Shown here: positions 7,429 through 15,902 of the stretch, one piece after another
How the letters are laid out: every line of letters starts with the position of its first letter
Numbering within the stretch: the stretch's first letter is position 1
DNA from: Citreicoccus inhibens
GTDB lineage: Bacteria > Myxococcota > Myxococcia > Myxococcales > Myxococcaceae
DNA length: 64,000 bases
Assembly (NCBI RefSeq): GCF_019039035.1
Contig: NZ_JAHNZT010000030.1
Location: 1 to 64,000 of the forward strand
Reading direction: 5' to 3'
Translations under genes and position numbers: made by a program
Notes under the pieces: model-generated
Databases searched by the model: none
The model's input: only the letters and a program-made list of their open reading frames with translations
What the model was told of the DNA's origin: nothing

Positions 7429-9575
7429 GTGCCCGAGCCTCCCGCCGCCGCCTTCTCCTTCTCCACGTTGATCTCGGAGACGCCCTTGTTGTCGATGGCG
7501 ATGAGGAACAGCTGCTTCTGCGCCTCGCGCTTCTCGTTCATGGACGTCTTGCCGGTGGCGCCCTCGAAGTCCTTCAGGTTCGCCAGCGCCTGCCGCATGT
7601 CCGCGCGCGTCTGAGGCCGCTGCTTCTCGATGATGTTCCGCAGCATGCGCGCCGAGTCGTAACCAATCGCCTCCAGCAGACCGGGGTCACGCCCGCCCTC
7701 GCGATACGCCTCGCGGTAGTCCTTCACGAAGCGGCGCGTGGCCGGCCGCTGCGAGTCCACGAAGAAGCCATCCACGTACACCGAGCAGGTGACGAACTTG
7801 CCGCCGCGCTCCAGCAGCTCCGGCAGGCCCGAGCGCCCCTTCGGGCTGCTCCACTGGTTGGTGCCGAAGAGCGTCACCGTCTTCAGCTCCTTCTTGCCCG
7901 TCGTCTTGCGGATGCGCTCCAGGTCGCGCGGGTCGCACGCGTTGGTGACGATGTCCTCCACCGCCAGCGCCGGCGCCACCAGGCTCACGCGGCGCCAGTC
8001 GTCCGGGATGAAGAGGCCCTCGAAGTCGATGATGGGCTCCACGCCGCTGCGCGCCTTCTCCATCGCCTTGCGGCGGCGGAACGCGTCCAGGTTCTCGCCC
8101 TGCACGTCGCGCACGGCCTCGGCGTAGTCGCTGCGGTCATCCAGGTAGTAGCGGCCCACCAGCTTCTTGGCCTCGCTGGTGAATGTGGTCTGGTCGTGCG
8201 CGTAGTTCTCCGCGCCGCGCATCACCCCGCCGTGTTCCAGCACCTCGTCCCAGAACTCGTTGGCCAGCTCCACGCCATACGGGATGTTCGGGTAGAGCAC
8301 CGCGAATCGCTTGTAGCCCTTCACGTTCATCGCGTAGTCCGCGATGGCGCGCGCCTGCGCGGAGTTGGTCAGCATGTTGCGGAAGACGTAGGGCCCGATG
8401 TCGGTGATGCCCTCCTGCCGGCTCATGGTGAGCAGCGGAACCTGAAGCTCCTCGGCCGCCAGCGCCGCGCGCTTGGTGTCCTCCGTCAAGAGCGGCCCGA
8501 GCGCCGCGATGGCGCCGTCATCGAACGCGAGCTGCTCCATCGCCTGGCCCGTCTTGTTGACGTCGCCCTGCGTGTCCTTCACCACCAGCTCGATGTCGCT
8601 GCCGTGGAGCGCCAGCTGCACGCCGCGCAGCACCGCCTCGCCAATGGGCTGGTAGCGGCCCGTCATGGGCAGGAGCACCGCCACCGCCTTGGGCTTGGCC
8701 TCCACGCGGCGCGTGGCCCGCGCCAGCAGCTCGCGCGCCTGGGGGGCGAAGCTGCTGTTGGGCGCCTCGCGCAGGAAGCGCTGGAGCGTCTCCTCCAGTC
8801 GGGTCCAATCGCGCAGGTGGTAGTAGATGCGCGCCAGCTTGAACGTCAGCACCGGCCACGCGGGGTTGGACGAGGACAGCCCGTCCGCCACGCGCGCGAT
8901 GTCCACGAAGTCCGCGCGGCCCTCCACCAGCTGCTCCACCTTGGCCACCGCCTGGGCCTGGGCCTCGGCGCCCTGGGCCTCGCCGGCGTCCTTCACGGCC
9001 ATGGTCAGCGCCTGCGAGTACAGGCCCGCGCCCTCGGCCGCGCGCGACAGCTCCTTGAGCAGCTGCTCCTTCTCCGCGCCCTCCGCGCGCTCGGCCAGGC
9101 TGGAGAGCGTCTGGTACGCGTCGCGGTAGGCGCCCACCGCCATCGCGGAGAGGGCCAGCTTGTGCTTGGCGTCATCCGCGCGCGGATACAGCGGGTTCTC
9201 GAAGAGCAGCTCGTTGAAGGACTTGCGCGCGTTCACGTAGTCCCGCGACTCGTAGAACAGGACGCCCGCTTGATAGAGCGCCTCCTGGCTCGCGGTGGTG
9301 GCGGGGTACGCCTTGCGCACGGACAGGTAGGCCTCGGCGGCCTTGCGCTTGTCCGCGCTGCCCTGCGCGGTGGCCCGAGCCTGGGCGAGCGCGGCGTCCG
9401 CGGACGCGTCCTGCTTCGCCTCCAAGCTGGGCCGGGTGGGGAACGGCTCGCCCTCGGGGTTCTCGCCCGGGCCACCCGTCCCGCCAGCGGTGCGGGTGGG
9501 CGCCTTGGGACAGGCGGACATCAGCAGGGCCAGCGCCAGAACGAGCGCGCGGCGCGAAGCAGAGAGGACTTCCAT
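7425..9575 (-). CDS. LpoA-like lipoprotein: TPR region plus type 1 periplasmic-binding-protein domain
   Basis: The protein of about 716 residues begins with a lipoprotein signal (SASRRALVLALALLMSAC). TPR-like helices follow (EALYQAGVLFYESRDYVNARKSF and others), then a Peripla_BP_6 domain from about residue 300: VAVLLPMTGRYQPIGEAVLRG, DDGAIAALGPL and VEDIVTNACDPRD. This order matches LpoA, the outer-membrane activator of penicillin-binding protein 1A. Length and architecture fit, but the link to peptidoglycan synthesis is by analogy. In-frame ATGs lie at 9587 and 9575; I use 9575 because it puts the signal peptide directly at the N terminus. Neither start has a good Shine-Dalgarno sequence. 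It heads an operon with the WD40 lipoprotein. Confidence 0.82.
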   Translation of the reverse strand: MEVLSASRRALVLALALLMSACPKAPTRTAGGTGGPGENPEGEPFPTRPSLEAKQDASADAALAQARATAQGSADKRKAAEAYLSVRKAYPATTASQEALYQAGVLFYESRDYVNARKSFNELLFENPLYPRADDAKHKLALSAMAVGAYRDAYQTLSSLAERAEGAEKEQLLKELSRAAEGAGLYSQALTMAVKDAGEAQGAEAQAQAVAKVEQLVEGRADFVDIARVADGLSSSNPAWPVLTFKLARIYYHLRDWTRLEETLQRFLREAPNSSFAPQARELLARATRRVEAKPKAVAVLLPMTGRYQPIGEAVLRGVQLALHGSDIELVVKDTQGDVNKTGQAMEQLAFDDGAIAALGPLLTEDTKRAALAAEELQVPLLTMSRQEGITDIGPYVFRNMLTNSAQARAIADYAMNVKGYKRFAVLYPNIPYGVELANEFWDEVLEHGGVMRGAENYAHDQTTFTSEAKKLVGRYYLDDRSDYAEAVRDVQGENLDAFRRRKAMEKARSGVEPIIDFEGLFIPDDWRRVSLVAPALAVEDIVTNACDPRDLERIRKTTGKKELKTVTLFGTNQWSSPKGRSGLPELLERGGKFVTCSVYVDGFFVDSQRPATRRFVKDYREAYREGGRDPGLLEAIGYDSARMLRNIIEKQRPQTRADMRQALANLKDFEGATGKTSMNEKREAQKQLFLIAIDNKGVSEINVEKEKAAAGGSGT

Positions 9576-9623
9576 GGCGAGGTGCATAGCAGCGCGGGTG
9601 CGCCTCCGTCGACAACGGAGCAG

Positions 9624-9637
9624 GGGGAAGATTCCCC
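9624..9637. repeat. 14-bp palindrome in the dnaJ / LpoA-like gap
   Basis: GGGGAA-GA-TTCCCC lies 49 bp upstream of the LpoA-like start at 9575 and could be an operator for that operon. The surrounding 168-bp gap shows nothing else. Confidence 0.3.
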
Positions 9638-9743
9638 AGGGAAAACTCCCACCCCATTGCACCGCGCATGCCCCCCGCCCACCCCTCGAAGCGCGGCTGC
9701 GGGGCCACGCGAACGTGGCCCGCGGCGCACGCCCCGATGCTCG

Positions 9744-10868
9744 CTAGCCGAACAGCTCCTTCACCTTGGCGAAGAAGCTCTTGGACTGCGGGTGGCTCTC
9801 CTCGCCGGCCAGCTCCGCGAAGCGCTCCAGCAGCTCGCGCTGCTTCGAGGACAGCTCCGTGGGCGTCTCCACCACCACGCGCACGTGCTGGTCGCCCCGC
9901 TGCTGGCTGTGCAGGTGCGGGATGCCCTTGCCGCGCAGGCGGAACACCTTGCCGGACTGCGTGCCCGCGGGGATGGTCATCTTCACCTTGCCGTCCAGCG
10001 TGGGCACGTCGATCTTCGCGCCGAGCGCCGCGTGCGTGAAGGAGATGGGCACCTCGCAGAAGACCTCGTACTCCTCGCGCTGGAAGAGCGGGTGCTCGCG
10101 CACGATGACCGTCACGTACAGGTCGCCGGGAGGTCCGCCTCGGTCGCCGGGCTCGCCCATGCCCGCCAGGCGCACGCGCGTGCCGTTGTCCACGCCGCCC
10201 GGGATGGCCACCTCGATGACCTCGTCCGAGGGAATCTTGCCCGAGCCCCGGCAACGCGCGCACGGGTCCTGGATGGTGGTGCCCGCGCCGCCGCAGTCAC
10301 CGCACGGGCGCGACACGGCGAAGAAGCCCTGCGTGTAGCGCAGCTCGCCGCTGCCGCCGCACGAGGCGCACGTCCGAGCCCCCGCGCCGCTCTTGCTGCC
10401 CGAGCCCGAGCACGTGTCGCACTTCTTGGGACGGGGGATGGTGACCTTGGGGCGGCAGCCGAACGCGGCCTCCTCGAAGGAGATCTCCAGGTTGTAGCGC
10501 AGGTCCGCGCCCCGGCTCGTCTGCCGCCGGCCGCCGCCACCCCGCGCGCCCCCGAAGATGTCTCCGAAGATCTCCCCGAAGATGTCGTTGATGTTGACGC
10601 CCTGGAAGCCGCCGCCCGCGCCCTCGAACGGGTTGCCGGCGTGGCCGAAGCGGTCGTACTTCGCGCGCCGCTCCGCGTCGCTCAGGACCTCGTAGGCCTC
10701 GGAGGCCTCCTTGAACTTGTCCTCGGCGTCCTTGTTCCCCGGGTTGCGATCCGGGTGGTACTGCAGCGCGACCTTGCGGAACGCGCTCTTGAGTTCCTGC
10801 GCCGACACGGTCTTCTGGACGCCCAGGACCTCGTAGTAGTCGCGCTTCTGCCCCGCGGCCGCTGCCAT
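9744..10868 (-). CDS. dnaJ: Chaperone protein DnaJ
   Basis: This is a full-length type I DnaJ (374 residues). The J domain (8-75) has the HPD motif in YHPDRNPGNKDAEDKF, followed by a Gly/Phe-rich segment (NPFEGAGGGFQGVNINDIFG). The zinc-finger region holds four repeats: CDTCSGSG, CASCGGSG, CGDCGGAG and CARCRGSG. The C-terminal substrate-binding domains include the GDLYVTVIVREHPLFQREEYEV segment. It stimulates DnaK ATPase and delivers unfolded clients in the cytosol. No dnaK or grpE lies next to it, so this is a separate dnaJ locus and may be one of several copies. An unusual promoter and inverted-repeat leader precede it. Confidence 0.97.
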   Translation of the reverse strand: MAAAAGQKRDYYEVLGVQKTVSAQELKSAFRKVALQYHPDRNPGNKDAEDKFKEASEAYEVLSDAERRAKYDRFGHAGNPFEGAGGGFQGVNINDIFGEIFGDIFGGARGGGGRRQTSRGADLRYNLEISFEEAAFGCRPKVTIPRPKKCDTCSGSGSKSGAGARTCASCGGSGELRYTQGFFAVSRPCGDCGGAGTTIQDPCARCRGSGKIPSDEVIEVAIPGGVDNGTRVRLAGMGEPGDRGGPPGDLYVTVIVREHPLFQREEYEVFCEVPISFTHAALGAKIDVPTLDGKVKMTIPAGTQSGKVFRLRGKGIPHLHSQQRGDQHVRVVVETPTELSSKQRELLERFAELAGEESHPQSKSFFAKVKELFG

Positions 10869-10877
10869 TCCGTCAAA

Positions 10878-10959
10878 CCCCTGGAAATTGCTGGTGTTTT
10901 CCTACTGCGTACAAATCCGAATCACTATAACGCAGCGAAACGCACCAGCAATCCAGGGG
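10878..10959. repeat. Long nested inverted repeat in the dnaJ leader
   Basis: The arm CCCCTGGAAATTGCTGGTG (10878-10896) pairs with CACCAGCAATCCAGGGG (10943-10959) over 16 bp with a small bulge. Inside it, CTGCGT (10905-10910) pairs with ACGCAG (10930-10935). One outer arm overlaps the -35 box. The other carries the AGGGG that would serve as the dnaJ ribosome-binding site. It is not the CIRCE consensus. It may act as a two-site DNA operator, or as an RNA hairpin on transcripts that read through from the upstream gene. Confidence 0.65.
10924..10951 (-). promoter_or_regulatory. Predicted housekeeping-type promoter of dnaJ
   Basis: On the minus strand TTGCTG (10951-10946) and TATAGT (10929-10924) are separated by 16 bp, which is close to the sigma-70 consensus. 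Transcription would begin near 10917 and give a leader of about 50 nt. The -35 hexamer lies inside one arm of the long inverted repeat. Confidence 0.5.
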
Positions 10960-10967
10960 TGTTGGCC

Positions 10968-11408
10968 CTAGACGGTCCACACGCGATTGACGGTCAGCTC
11001 CATGCGGGCCAGCCGACGCTTGAGCGCCGGGTCGACGGGGCCATGGGCGGCCCATTTGGGGACCACGAAGTGCAGCTCGGCGTTGTAGAGCTTGGCGGCG
11101 CTGGCCAGCAGGCTCCACCGGTTCTCCGCGAGCGGGTCATCCACCAGCTCCGGGGTGACGATCTCCAGGATGATGGGCGTGTGGGCGGAGTCCGATTGGC
11201 GACAGGTGAAATCCGGCCGATGGTCCTCGATGGTCCCGGACAGGATGGGCGGAGGCATGAAGCCCGGCAGACGGGCCTTGATGTCCGTATAGCCAATGGT
11301 CCGGAAGTACTCGGCCATCAGCCAGAGCAGGCGACGACGGTCCTCCTCTTCCACCACCGGTTCGCAGCCCGGATTGAACAGGGCCTCTTTCTCGTTGTTG
11401 GTCTCCAT
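10968..11408 (-). CDS. Small protein with PD-(D/E)xK-like motif pattern, unknown function
   Basis: This 146-residue cytosolic protein starts at an ATG (METNNEKEAL). It contains HRPDFTCRQ followed 14 residues later by ILEIVTPE, the spacing of a PD...ExK nuclease core, but the usual Lys is replaced (EIV). An amphipathic helix and a last strand (ELHFVVPK) follow, as in small restriction-endonuclease-fold proteins. It could be a non-catalytic or variant member of that fold. It lies upstream of dnaJ in the same direction, with the nested inverted repeat between the two genes. I do not recognise a family with certainty. Confidence 0.72.
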   Translation of the reverse strand: METNNEKEALFNPGCEPVVEEEDRRRLLWLMAEYFRTIGYTDIKARLPGFMPPPILSGTIEDHRPDFTCRQSDSAHTPIILEIVTPELVDDPLAENRWSLLASAAKLYNAELHFVVPKWAAHGPVDPALKRRLARMELTVNRVWTV

Positions 11409-11564
11409 GGCTCCCGGAAACCTGTCCGCCGGGTCCACGGGGAGCAACGAACGACCCTGCGGGCTGCGTCCGCATGGCCGCCCGGCAGCCAACGGACACG
11501 GGGCCGGGATGCCCCTTTGGCTTGGACGTCCTCGTCGCATCGATGACAGAGTGCGCGCCCACCC

Positions 11565-13328
11565 GTGGCTCCCCGTCCTTCCGCGCATGTCTATCGCCGG
11601 CTGCTCGGCTACCTGCGGCCCTATCGCCGGCTGCTGGTGGCGGGGACCTCGGCGTCGCTCGTGGCCGCCGTCGCCACCTCGGGTTACGCCTGGTTGGTGG
11701 GCCCCCTGCTGCGCGCGGTGCTGACCGGCGCGCCTGTCACGGTGGCGGGCGTGGCGCTCCCCATGGACGCGCTGCTCAAGCGACTCCCCTTGTTGGTGGT
11801 GGCGGTGGCCCTGGTGAAGTCCACGGCACAGTTCCTCCAAGGGGGACTGATGCAGCGGCTGGGCCAGCGCGTCATGGCGGACCTGCGCGGCTTCCTCTAC
11901 GAGAGCCTGCTCGCCCAGCCGCCCGCGTTCTTCGAGCGGCGGCACTCGGGGGAGCTGGTGGCGCGCTTCACCGCGGACGTGCCGCTGGTGGAGTTCTCCG
12001 TCACGCAGGCGCTCACGTCCTATGTGCGGGACGGGCTGCAAATCCTCGCCCTGCTGACGACGTGCTTCCTCATCGACGGGAAACTGTTTCTCTTCACCTT
12101 CGTGGTGGTGCCGTTGACGGTGCTGCCCATCAACCGCTTCGCCCGCTCGCTGAAGAAGGTCGTCACGCGCTCGCAGGCGAGCCTGGGCGCGCTCACCGCC
12201 ATCACCGCCGAGCAGCTCCAGAACCTGCCGGTGGTGCAGGCGTACGGCACCGTGCCCCGCGCGCTCACGCGCTTCGACGCCGAGGCGGATGAGTACCTGT
12301 CCGAGATGCGCCGCTCGCTCTTCATCCGCGGCGCGGTGAGCCCCACGGTGGAGCTGCTGGGCATCGTGGGTGTGGCGGTGGCGGTGGCCTGGGGCGCGCG
12401 CGCGGTGTCGGTGGATCCAGGGCTGGCGGGGCGCTTGCTGTCCTTCATGGCCGCGGCGCTGCTGCTGTACCAGCCGGTGAAATCGCTGAGCGGCACGCTG
12501 TCGCAGGTGCTCACGGGGCTGGCCGCCGCCGAGCGGCTCTTCTCCCTGGCGGATGAGCCCGCGCCGCCGGACGTGGGCGCCGAGGCCGCGCCGCTCTCCC
12601 GAGCGCTCGAGCTCGCGGGCGTGCGCGCCACCTACTCGGATGGACGCGAGGCGCTGCGCGGCGTGGATCTGACGGTGCCTGCGGGCGCGCGCGTGGCGCT
12701 GGTGGGCGCGTCGGGCGCGGGCAAGACGACGCTGTTCTCCGTGCTGCTGGGCTTCCTCTCCCCGAGCGGCGGGCAGGTGCGCTGGGATGGACGGGCCTTG
12801 TCGGAGCTGAAGCCCTCCAGCGTGCGCGCGCAGCTCGCGTGGGTGCCGCAGGAGCCCGTGCTCTTCTCGGGCACCGTGCGCCACAACCTGCGGCTGGGTC
12901 GTCCCGAGGCCACGGACGAGGCGCTGTGGGAAGCGCTGCGGTTGGCGCACGCGGAGGACTTCGTGCGCCAGCTCCCCGGCGGACTGGACGAGCCCGTGGG
13001 TGAGCGAGGCGGGCGGTTGTCCGGAGGGCAGCGGCAGCGGTTGGCGCTGGCGCGCGCCTTCCTGTGCCGGCCGTCGGTGCTGCTGTTGGATGAGCCCACG
13101 AGCGCGCTGGACGCGGCGAGCGAGGCCGCCGTGAGCGAGGGGCTCGCCGCGCTCATGAAGGGGCGCACCGTGCTCGTCATCGCGCACCGGCTGTCCACCG
13201 TGCGCGACGCGGACCTCATCGCGGTGATGGAGGCGGGCCGCATCGTCGAAGCGGGCACGCACGAGGAACTGCTCGCGCGCCGAGGCCGCTACGCGCGGTT
13301 GCTCGGAGAAGGCGCCGTCGCCGCCTGA
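11565..13328 (+). CDS. MsbA-type ABC exporter (fused permease and ATPase)
   Basis: The 587-residue half-transporter has six transmembrane helices in the first ~310 residues and then a nucleotide-binding domain. This carries the Walker A GASGAGKTT (Lys387), Q-loop WVPQEPVLFSGTV, signature LSGGQRQR, Walker B LLLDEPTSALD and H-loop AHRLST, all intact. The coupling-helix segment FFERRHSGELVARFTADV is typical of MsbA/LmrA-like exporters. It should act as a homodimer in the inner membrane, and lipid A-core or another amphipathic substrate is likely. Translation begins at GTG. The gene is divergent from the PD-(D/E)xK-like gene (156-bp gap), and no substrate genes adjoin it. Confidence 0.93.
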   Translation: MAPRPSAHVYRRLLGYLRPYRRLLVAGTSASLVAAVATSGYAWLVGPLLRAVLTGAPVTVAGVALPMDALLKRLPLLVVAVALVKSTAQFLQGGLMQRLGQRVMADLRGFLYESLLAQPPAFFERRHSGELVARFTADVPLVEFSVTQALTSYVRDGLQILALLTTCFLIDGKLFLFTFVVVPLTVLPINRFARSLKKVVTRSQASLGALTAITAEQLQNLPVVQAYGTVPRALTRFDAEADEYLSEMRRSLFIRGAVSPTVELLGIVGVAVAVAWGARAVSVDPGLAGRLLSFMAAALLLYQPVKSLSGTLSQVLTGLAAAERLFSLADEPAPPDVGAEAAPLSRALELAGVRATYSDGREALRGVDLTVPAGARVALVGASGAGKTTLFSVLLGFLSPSGGQVRWDGRALSELKPSSVRAQLAWVPQEPVLFSGTVRHNLRLGRPEATDEALWEALRLAHAEDFVRQLPGGLDEPVGERGGRLSGGQRQRLALARAFLCRPSVLLLDEPTSALDAASEAAVSEGLAALMKGRTVLVIAHRLSTVRDADLIAVMEAGRIVEAGTHEELLARRGRYARLLGEGAVAA

Positions 13329-13514
13329 TTCGTCGCGGCGCCGCGTGCACCCCCTGATGCGTGCGCCTGGACGCACCGCCTCGGGGTCCGAGTTCTCGCA
13401 GCACCGCGCCAATCCCCGTGCACTCGCGGAGCATGGCCCTTCGCGGTCCGCGCCATCGCGGTGCCCGCGCTTGCGCGTGCATCCGTGCTCTGCCACCGTC
13501 ACGGGCCCACGCTC

Positions 13515-13895
13515 ATGCCGTCGCCTCGGGAGCCCCTGTCCCTCAACGCGCTGCTGCTGGTGCCCGCCCTCGCGCTCGCGGGGCTGGCCTGTGTGGCCGT
13601 GGCCGCTCGGCACTTCGCCCTCGCCACCGCCACCACCCTCACGCTCGCGCTCGTCCCGCTCGTCTTCCGGCTGTGGACGCGCACCTGGTATCGCGGCCTC
13701 GTCCTGCGCGGCCTGGGCCTCTTCGTGGCCGGAATGAACGCGCCCATCCTCGTGGGCGGCGTCATCGCCTACGGCCGCCTGGGCTGCGAAGGCCCCGAGT
13801 GCGGGCACCTCCTCCTCGTGGGCATCCTGCTCGCCCCCGTCGTCGGCACCCTCTGCTCCGTCGTGTATTGGCTGGTGGGTCGTCCCCCAGTCTGA
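13515..13895 (+). CDS. Small integral membrane protein, unknown function
   Basis: The 126-residue product is mostly hydrophobic with about four predicted transmembrane helices: NALLLVPALALAGLACVAVA, LATATTLTLALVPLVF, GLVLRGLGLFVAGMNAPILV and HLLLVGILLAPVVGTLCSVV. A short loop before the last helix has two cysteines (GRLGCEGPECGH). An upstream ATG at 13461 would add a non-hydrophobic leader; I use 13515. The next membrane-protein gene starts 29 bp downstream behind a good ribosome-binding site, so the two are probably co-expressed. Confidence 0.65.
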   Translation: MPSPREPLSLNALLLVPALALAGLACVAVAARHFALATATTLTLALVPLVFRLWTRTWYRGLVLRGLGLFVAGMNAPILVGGVIAYGRLGCEGPECGHLLLVGILLAPVVGTLCSVVYWLVGRPPV

Positions 13896-13924
13896 ATTCA
13901 CAGCTTTAGCAGGAGAGACTACTA

Positions 13925-15013
13925 TTGCCGGAAATGCTTGTTCCGGCCCGTCCTCGCCTCACCCCAGGTCTGCTCGGCGCGGCGACCCTGCCCGCCATCG
14001 TGGCCCTGTCCAGCCTCGTCCTTCCGCCGCTCTTGGGCGATGCCGGGGGGCTGTCGGGCGTCGTGAGGGCGGCGGGTCCGTTCGCGGCGCTGGTGGCGCT
14101 GACGCTGCTGGTGGCGGTGCCGCTGCTGACGTTGATGCTCGCCTACACGGGCCTGGGGCGCCCGGTGCCGCTGGCGGTGATGGTGGGCGTGGCCACGCTG
14201 CCGTGGATGTTGGGGCTCTTGGGGTCCGAGGTGCAGTTGGAGGCGGCCTGGGGGGAGCCGCCTTCGCTGGAGCTGCTGGACGCGGGCGGGCTGTTTCCGT
14301 CGGGCAGCGCCGCGGCCATGGCACCTCGGCTGTTGGGGGCCTGGACGAGCGCGATGCTGCTGGGCGCGCTCGCGGTGGGACTCGCGCTGGCGCGGCTGGC
14401 CCCCGCATGCGCCCGAGAGCATGGCGCGCGGCCGGGGACGCGCGGCGTGCTGTTGCTGGGCAGCGCGCTGTCCGCCGTGCTCGCGTGTGTGGCGCTGGTG
14501 GGCGCGATGGAGGCGCATCACCTGTTCGCCCTGCTCAATCGGCTCGGGGAGGGGCCGGACCTGGAGCTGCCCGAGGGCCTGGGCGATGTGGCCTCGCTGC
14601 ATGCCGCGCGCTGGACGTGCATCGCGTTGTTGGCGGTGCTCGCGTTCGCGATGGGGGCGCGGCGCGCGAGGGAATGTCGGCCGCACGCGATGGAGTGGAT
14701 GGGCGGCCTGGTCCTCACCGCGGCGCTGGCGGGCCTGCTCGTCCTGGACGCGCATCCGCCGAGCGCGACGGGCCATGGTGAGCGCGCATCCCCGCTGGCG
14801 CCCGCGCAGCACGCCTCCGGGTGGGGCTTGGACATGCGGCGGCTGCTGGGACAGCGGAGCCTGGCGCCCCGCCCCGCCCCGCGGCAGGTCCATCAGAGAA
14901 GCCAGAAGAGCAGGACCACGGTCAACGCGGTGGCCACGCCAAAGACGGCGAGCATCACCAGCCCCTCCGAGTGGCGCACCACCGGCGGCAGCACCTCGTT
15001 GGGCAACGACTGA
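13925..15013 (+). CDS. Polytopic membrane protein, unknown; 3' end overlaps the opposite gene
   Basis: The 362-residue product has about seven hydrophobic helices in the first 285 residues. The start is taken as TTG at 13925, nine bases after AGGAG at 13911-13915; an in-frame ATG at 13934 is the alternative. The last ~50 residues (basic, Ser/Thr-rich, no hydrophobicity) are encoded across the 3' end of the convergent gene. They look like non-selected antisense sequence gained by loss of an earlier stop. No family recognised. Confidence 0.65.
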   Translation: MPEMLVPARPRLTPGLLGAATLPAIVALSSLVLPPLLGDAGGLSGVVRAAGPFAALVALTLLVAVPLLTLMLAYTGLGRPVPLAVMVGVATLPWMLGLLGSEVQLEAAWGEPPSLELLDAGGLFPSGSAAAMAPRLLGAWTSAMLLGALAVGLALARLAPACAREHGARPGTRGVLLLGSALSAVLACVALVGAMEAHHLFALLNRLGEGPDLELPEGLGDVASLHAARWTCIALLAVLAFAMGARRARECRPHAMEWMGGLVLTAALAGLLVLDAHPPSATGHGERASPLAPAQHASGWGLDMRRLLGQRSLAPRPAPRQVHQRSQKSRTTVNAVATPKTASITSPSEWRTTGGSTSLGND

Positions 15014-15522
15014 CCGAAGCGCAGCGGCGCCGCGGGCGGCGCGGGCTCGACCACGGGGGGCTCGGGTTCGACGACGGCGGGCTTCGCGCGCGTGGCCTCC
15101 ACCCGCGCCAGCTCCAGGCCCTCGCGAGCGAGCGCCAGCACGCGCTGGATGTGGAGGATGTAGCGGTCCTGCCCTTCGTATGAGGACAGCGCGCTCGCCG
15201 CGTCCAGCACGCGCCCGGGCACCAGCTCCGCGTCCGTCTGGACCACCGAGGACGCGGGGCCTCCCGGGGCGCCCTCGCCACGCTCGACGCGGCCGGTGCG
15301 CACGCCCTCGCCGCTGGCCCACACACAGTGGTCCTCCAGCAGCGTGAGCTCCTGGCGCTGCACGCGCCCGTCGCGATCCACGAGAGACAGCAGCTCGGCG
15401 CCGGCCGCCCCGAGGTGCCAGACGGTGCGCAGCCCGTTCTCGCCGGGCGGTCCCTCCACCGCGCGAACGCCATACAGGGCCTGCATCGCGCGCTTCCGAG
15501 TCTCTTGCGAGGGGTCTGACAT
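14893..15522 (-). CDS. Tail-anchored protein, unknown function
   Basis: The 209-residue product has a soluble N-terminal part (about 1-130, TVWHLGAAGAELLSLVDRDGR onwards), a Pro/Glu/Ala linker (KPAVVEPEPPVVEPAPPAAP) and a single C-terminal transmembrane helix (LAVFGVATALTVVLLFWLL). It should therefore sit in the cytosol, tail-anchored in the inner membrane. The start ATG at 15522 leaves a compact soluble domain. The codons for the transmembrane anchor lie in the 121-bp overlap with the opposite gene. I do not recognise the domain. Confidence 0.7.
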   Translation of the reverse strand: MSDPSQETRKRAMQALYGVRAVEGPPGENGLRTVWHLGAAGAELLSLVDRDGRVQRQELTLLEDHCVWASGEGVRTGRVERGEGAPGGPASSVVQTDAELVPGRVLDAASALSSYEGQDRYILHIQRVLALAREGLELARVEATRAKPAVVEPEPPVVEPAPPAAPLRFGQSLPNEVLPPVVRHSEGLVMLAVFGVATALTVVLLFWLL

Positions 15523-15649
15523 GAAGGGCGCCAGACTAGGAGCGCGCGCGCGGAAACGGAAGACAACTGGACGCTCGTCCGCCCGACCGCAGACGCCATG
15601 CCCGGCGCTGCACAGCTTGAAGTGTCCTGACCCTGACTGGAGGTCTTCC

Positions 15650-15886
15650 ATGGCCATCGAGATTCCGGATTCGCCGCTCGACACCCCGTTCAGCGTCCCG
15701 CCCTGGCCCCGCACGGAGGTGACGGACGAGCCTCCTCGCCTGCCCGGCTTCGACCCGCGCTACCCGGACGTGAGCTGGGACGGCGAGGCGCAACATGGCG
15801 GGGGGCACGTGCCCGACGACTTCGCCTGGACCGGCAATCCGAAGGAACACCAGGACGAGTTGATGGGCGAGTGGCCCGCCCATTGA
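15650..15886 (+). CDS. Small acidic protein, unknown function
   Basis: The 78-residue reading frame starts with ATG behind CTGGAGG (about 15637-15643) and encodes an acidic, Pro/Trp-rich protein (PPWPRTEVTDEPPRLPGFD, DDFAWTGNPKEHQDELMGEW). There is no signal peptide or transmembrane helix. Good ribosome-binding site, myxobacterial codon use and tight spacing to the next gene (16 bp) support it as real. Confidence 0.6.
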   Translation: MAIEIPDSPLDTPFSVPPWPRTEVTDEPPRLPGFDPRYPDVSWDGEAQHGGGHVPDDFAWTGNPKEHQDELMGEWPAH

Positions 15887-15902
15887 TACGGTCCGCGCGC
15901 CC

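Noticed and set aside
10869-10967. CIRCE/HrcA operator before dnaJ
   Set aside because: The arms do not match TTAGCACTC-N9-GAGTGCTAA, so only an unrelated inverted repeat is reported.
8196-11546. 1116-codon open frame on the plus strand opposite the LpoA-like and dnaJ genes
   Set aside because: Dnaj zinc-finger and substrate-binding motifs on the other strand are unambiguous; the frame has no recognisable domain and is His/Arg/Ala-rich as antisense frames are.
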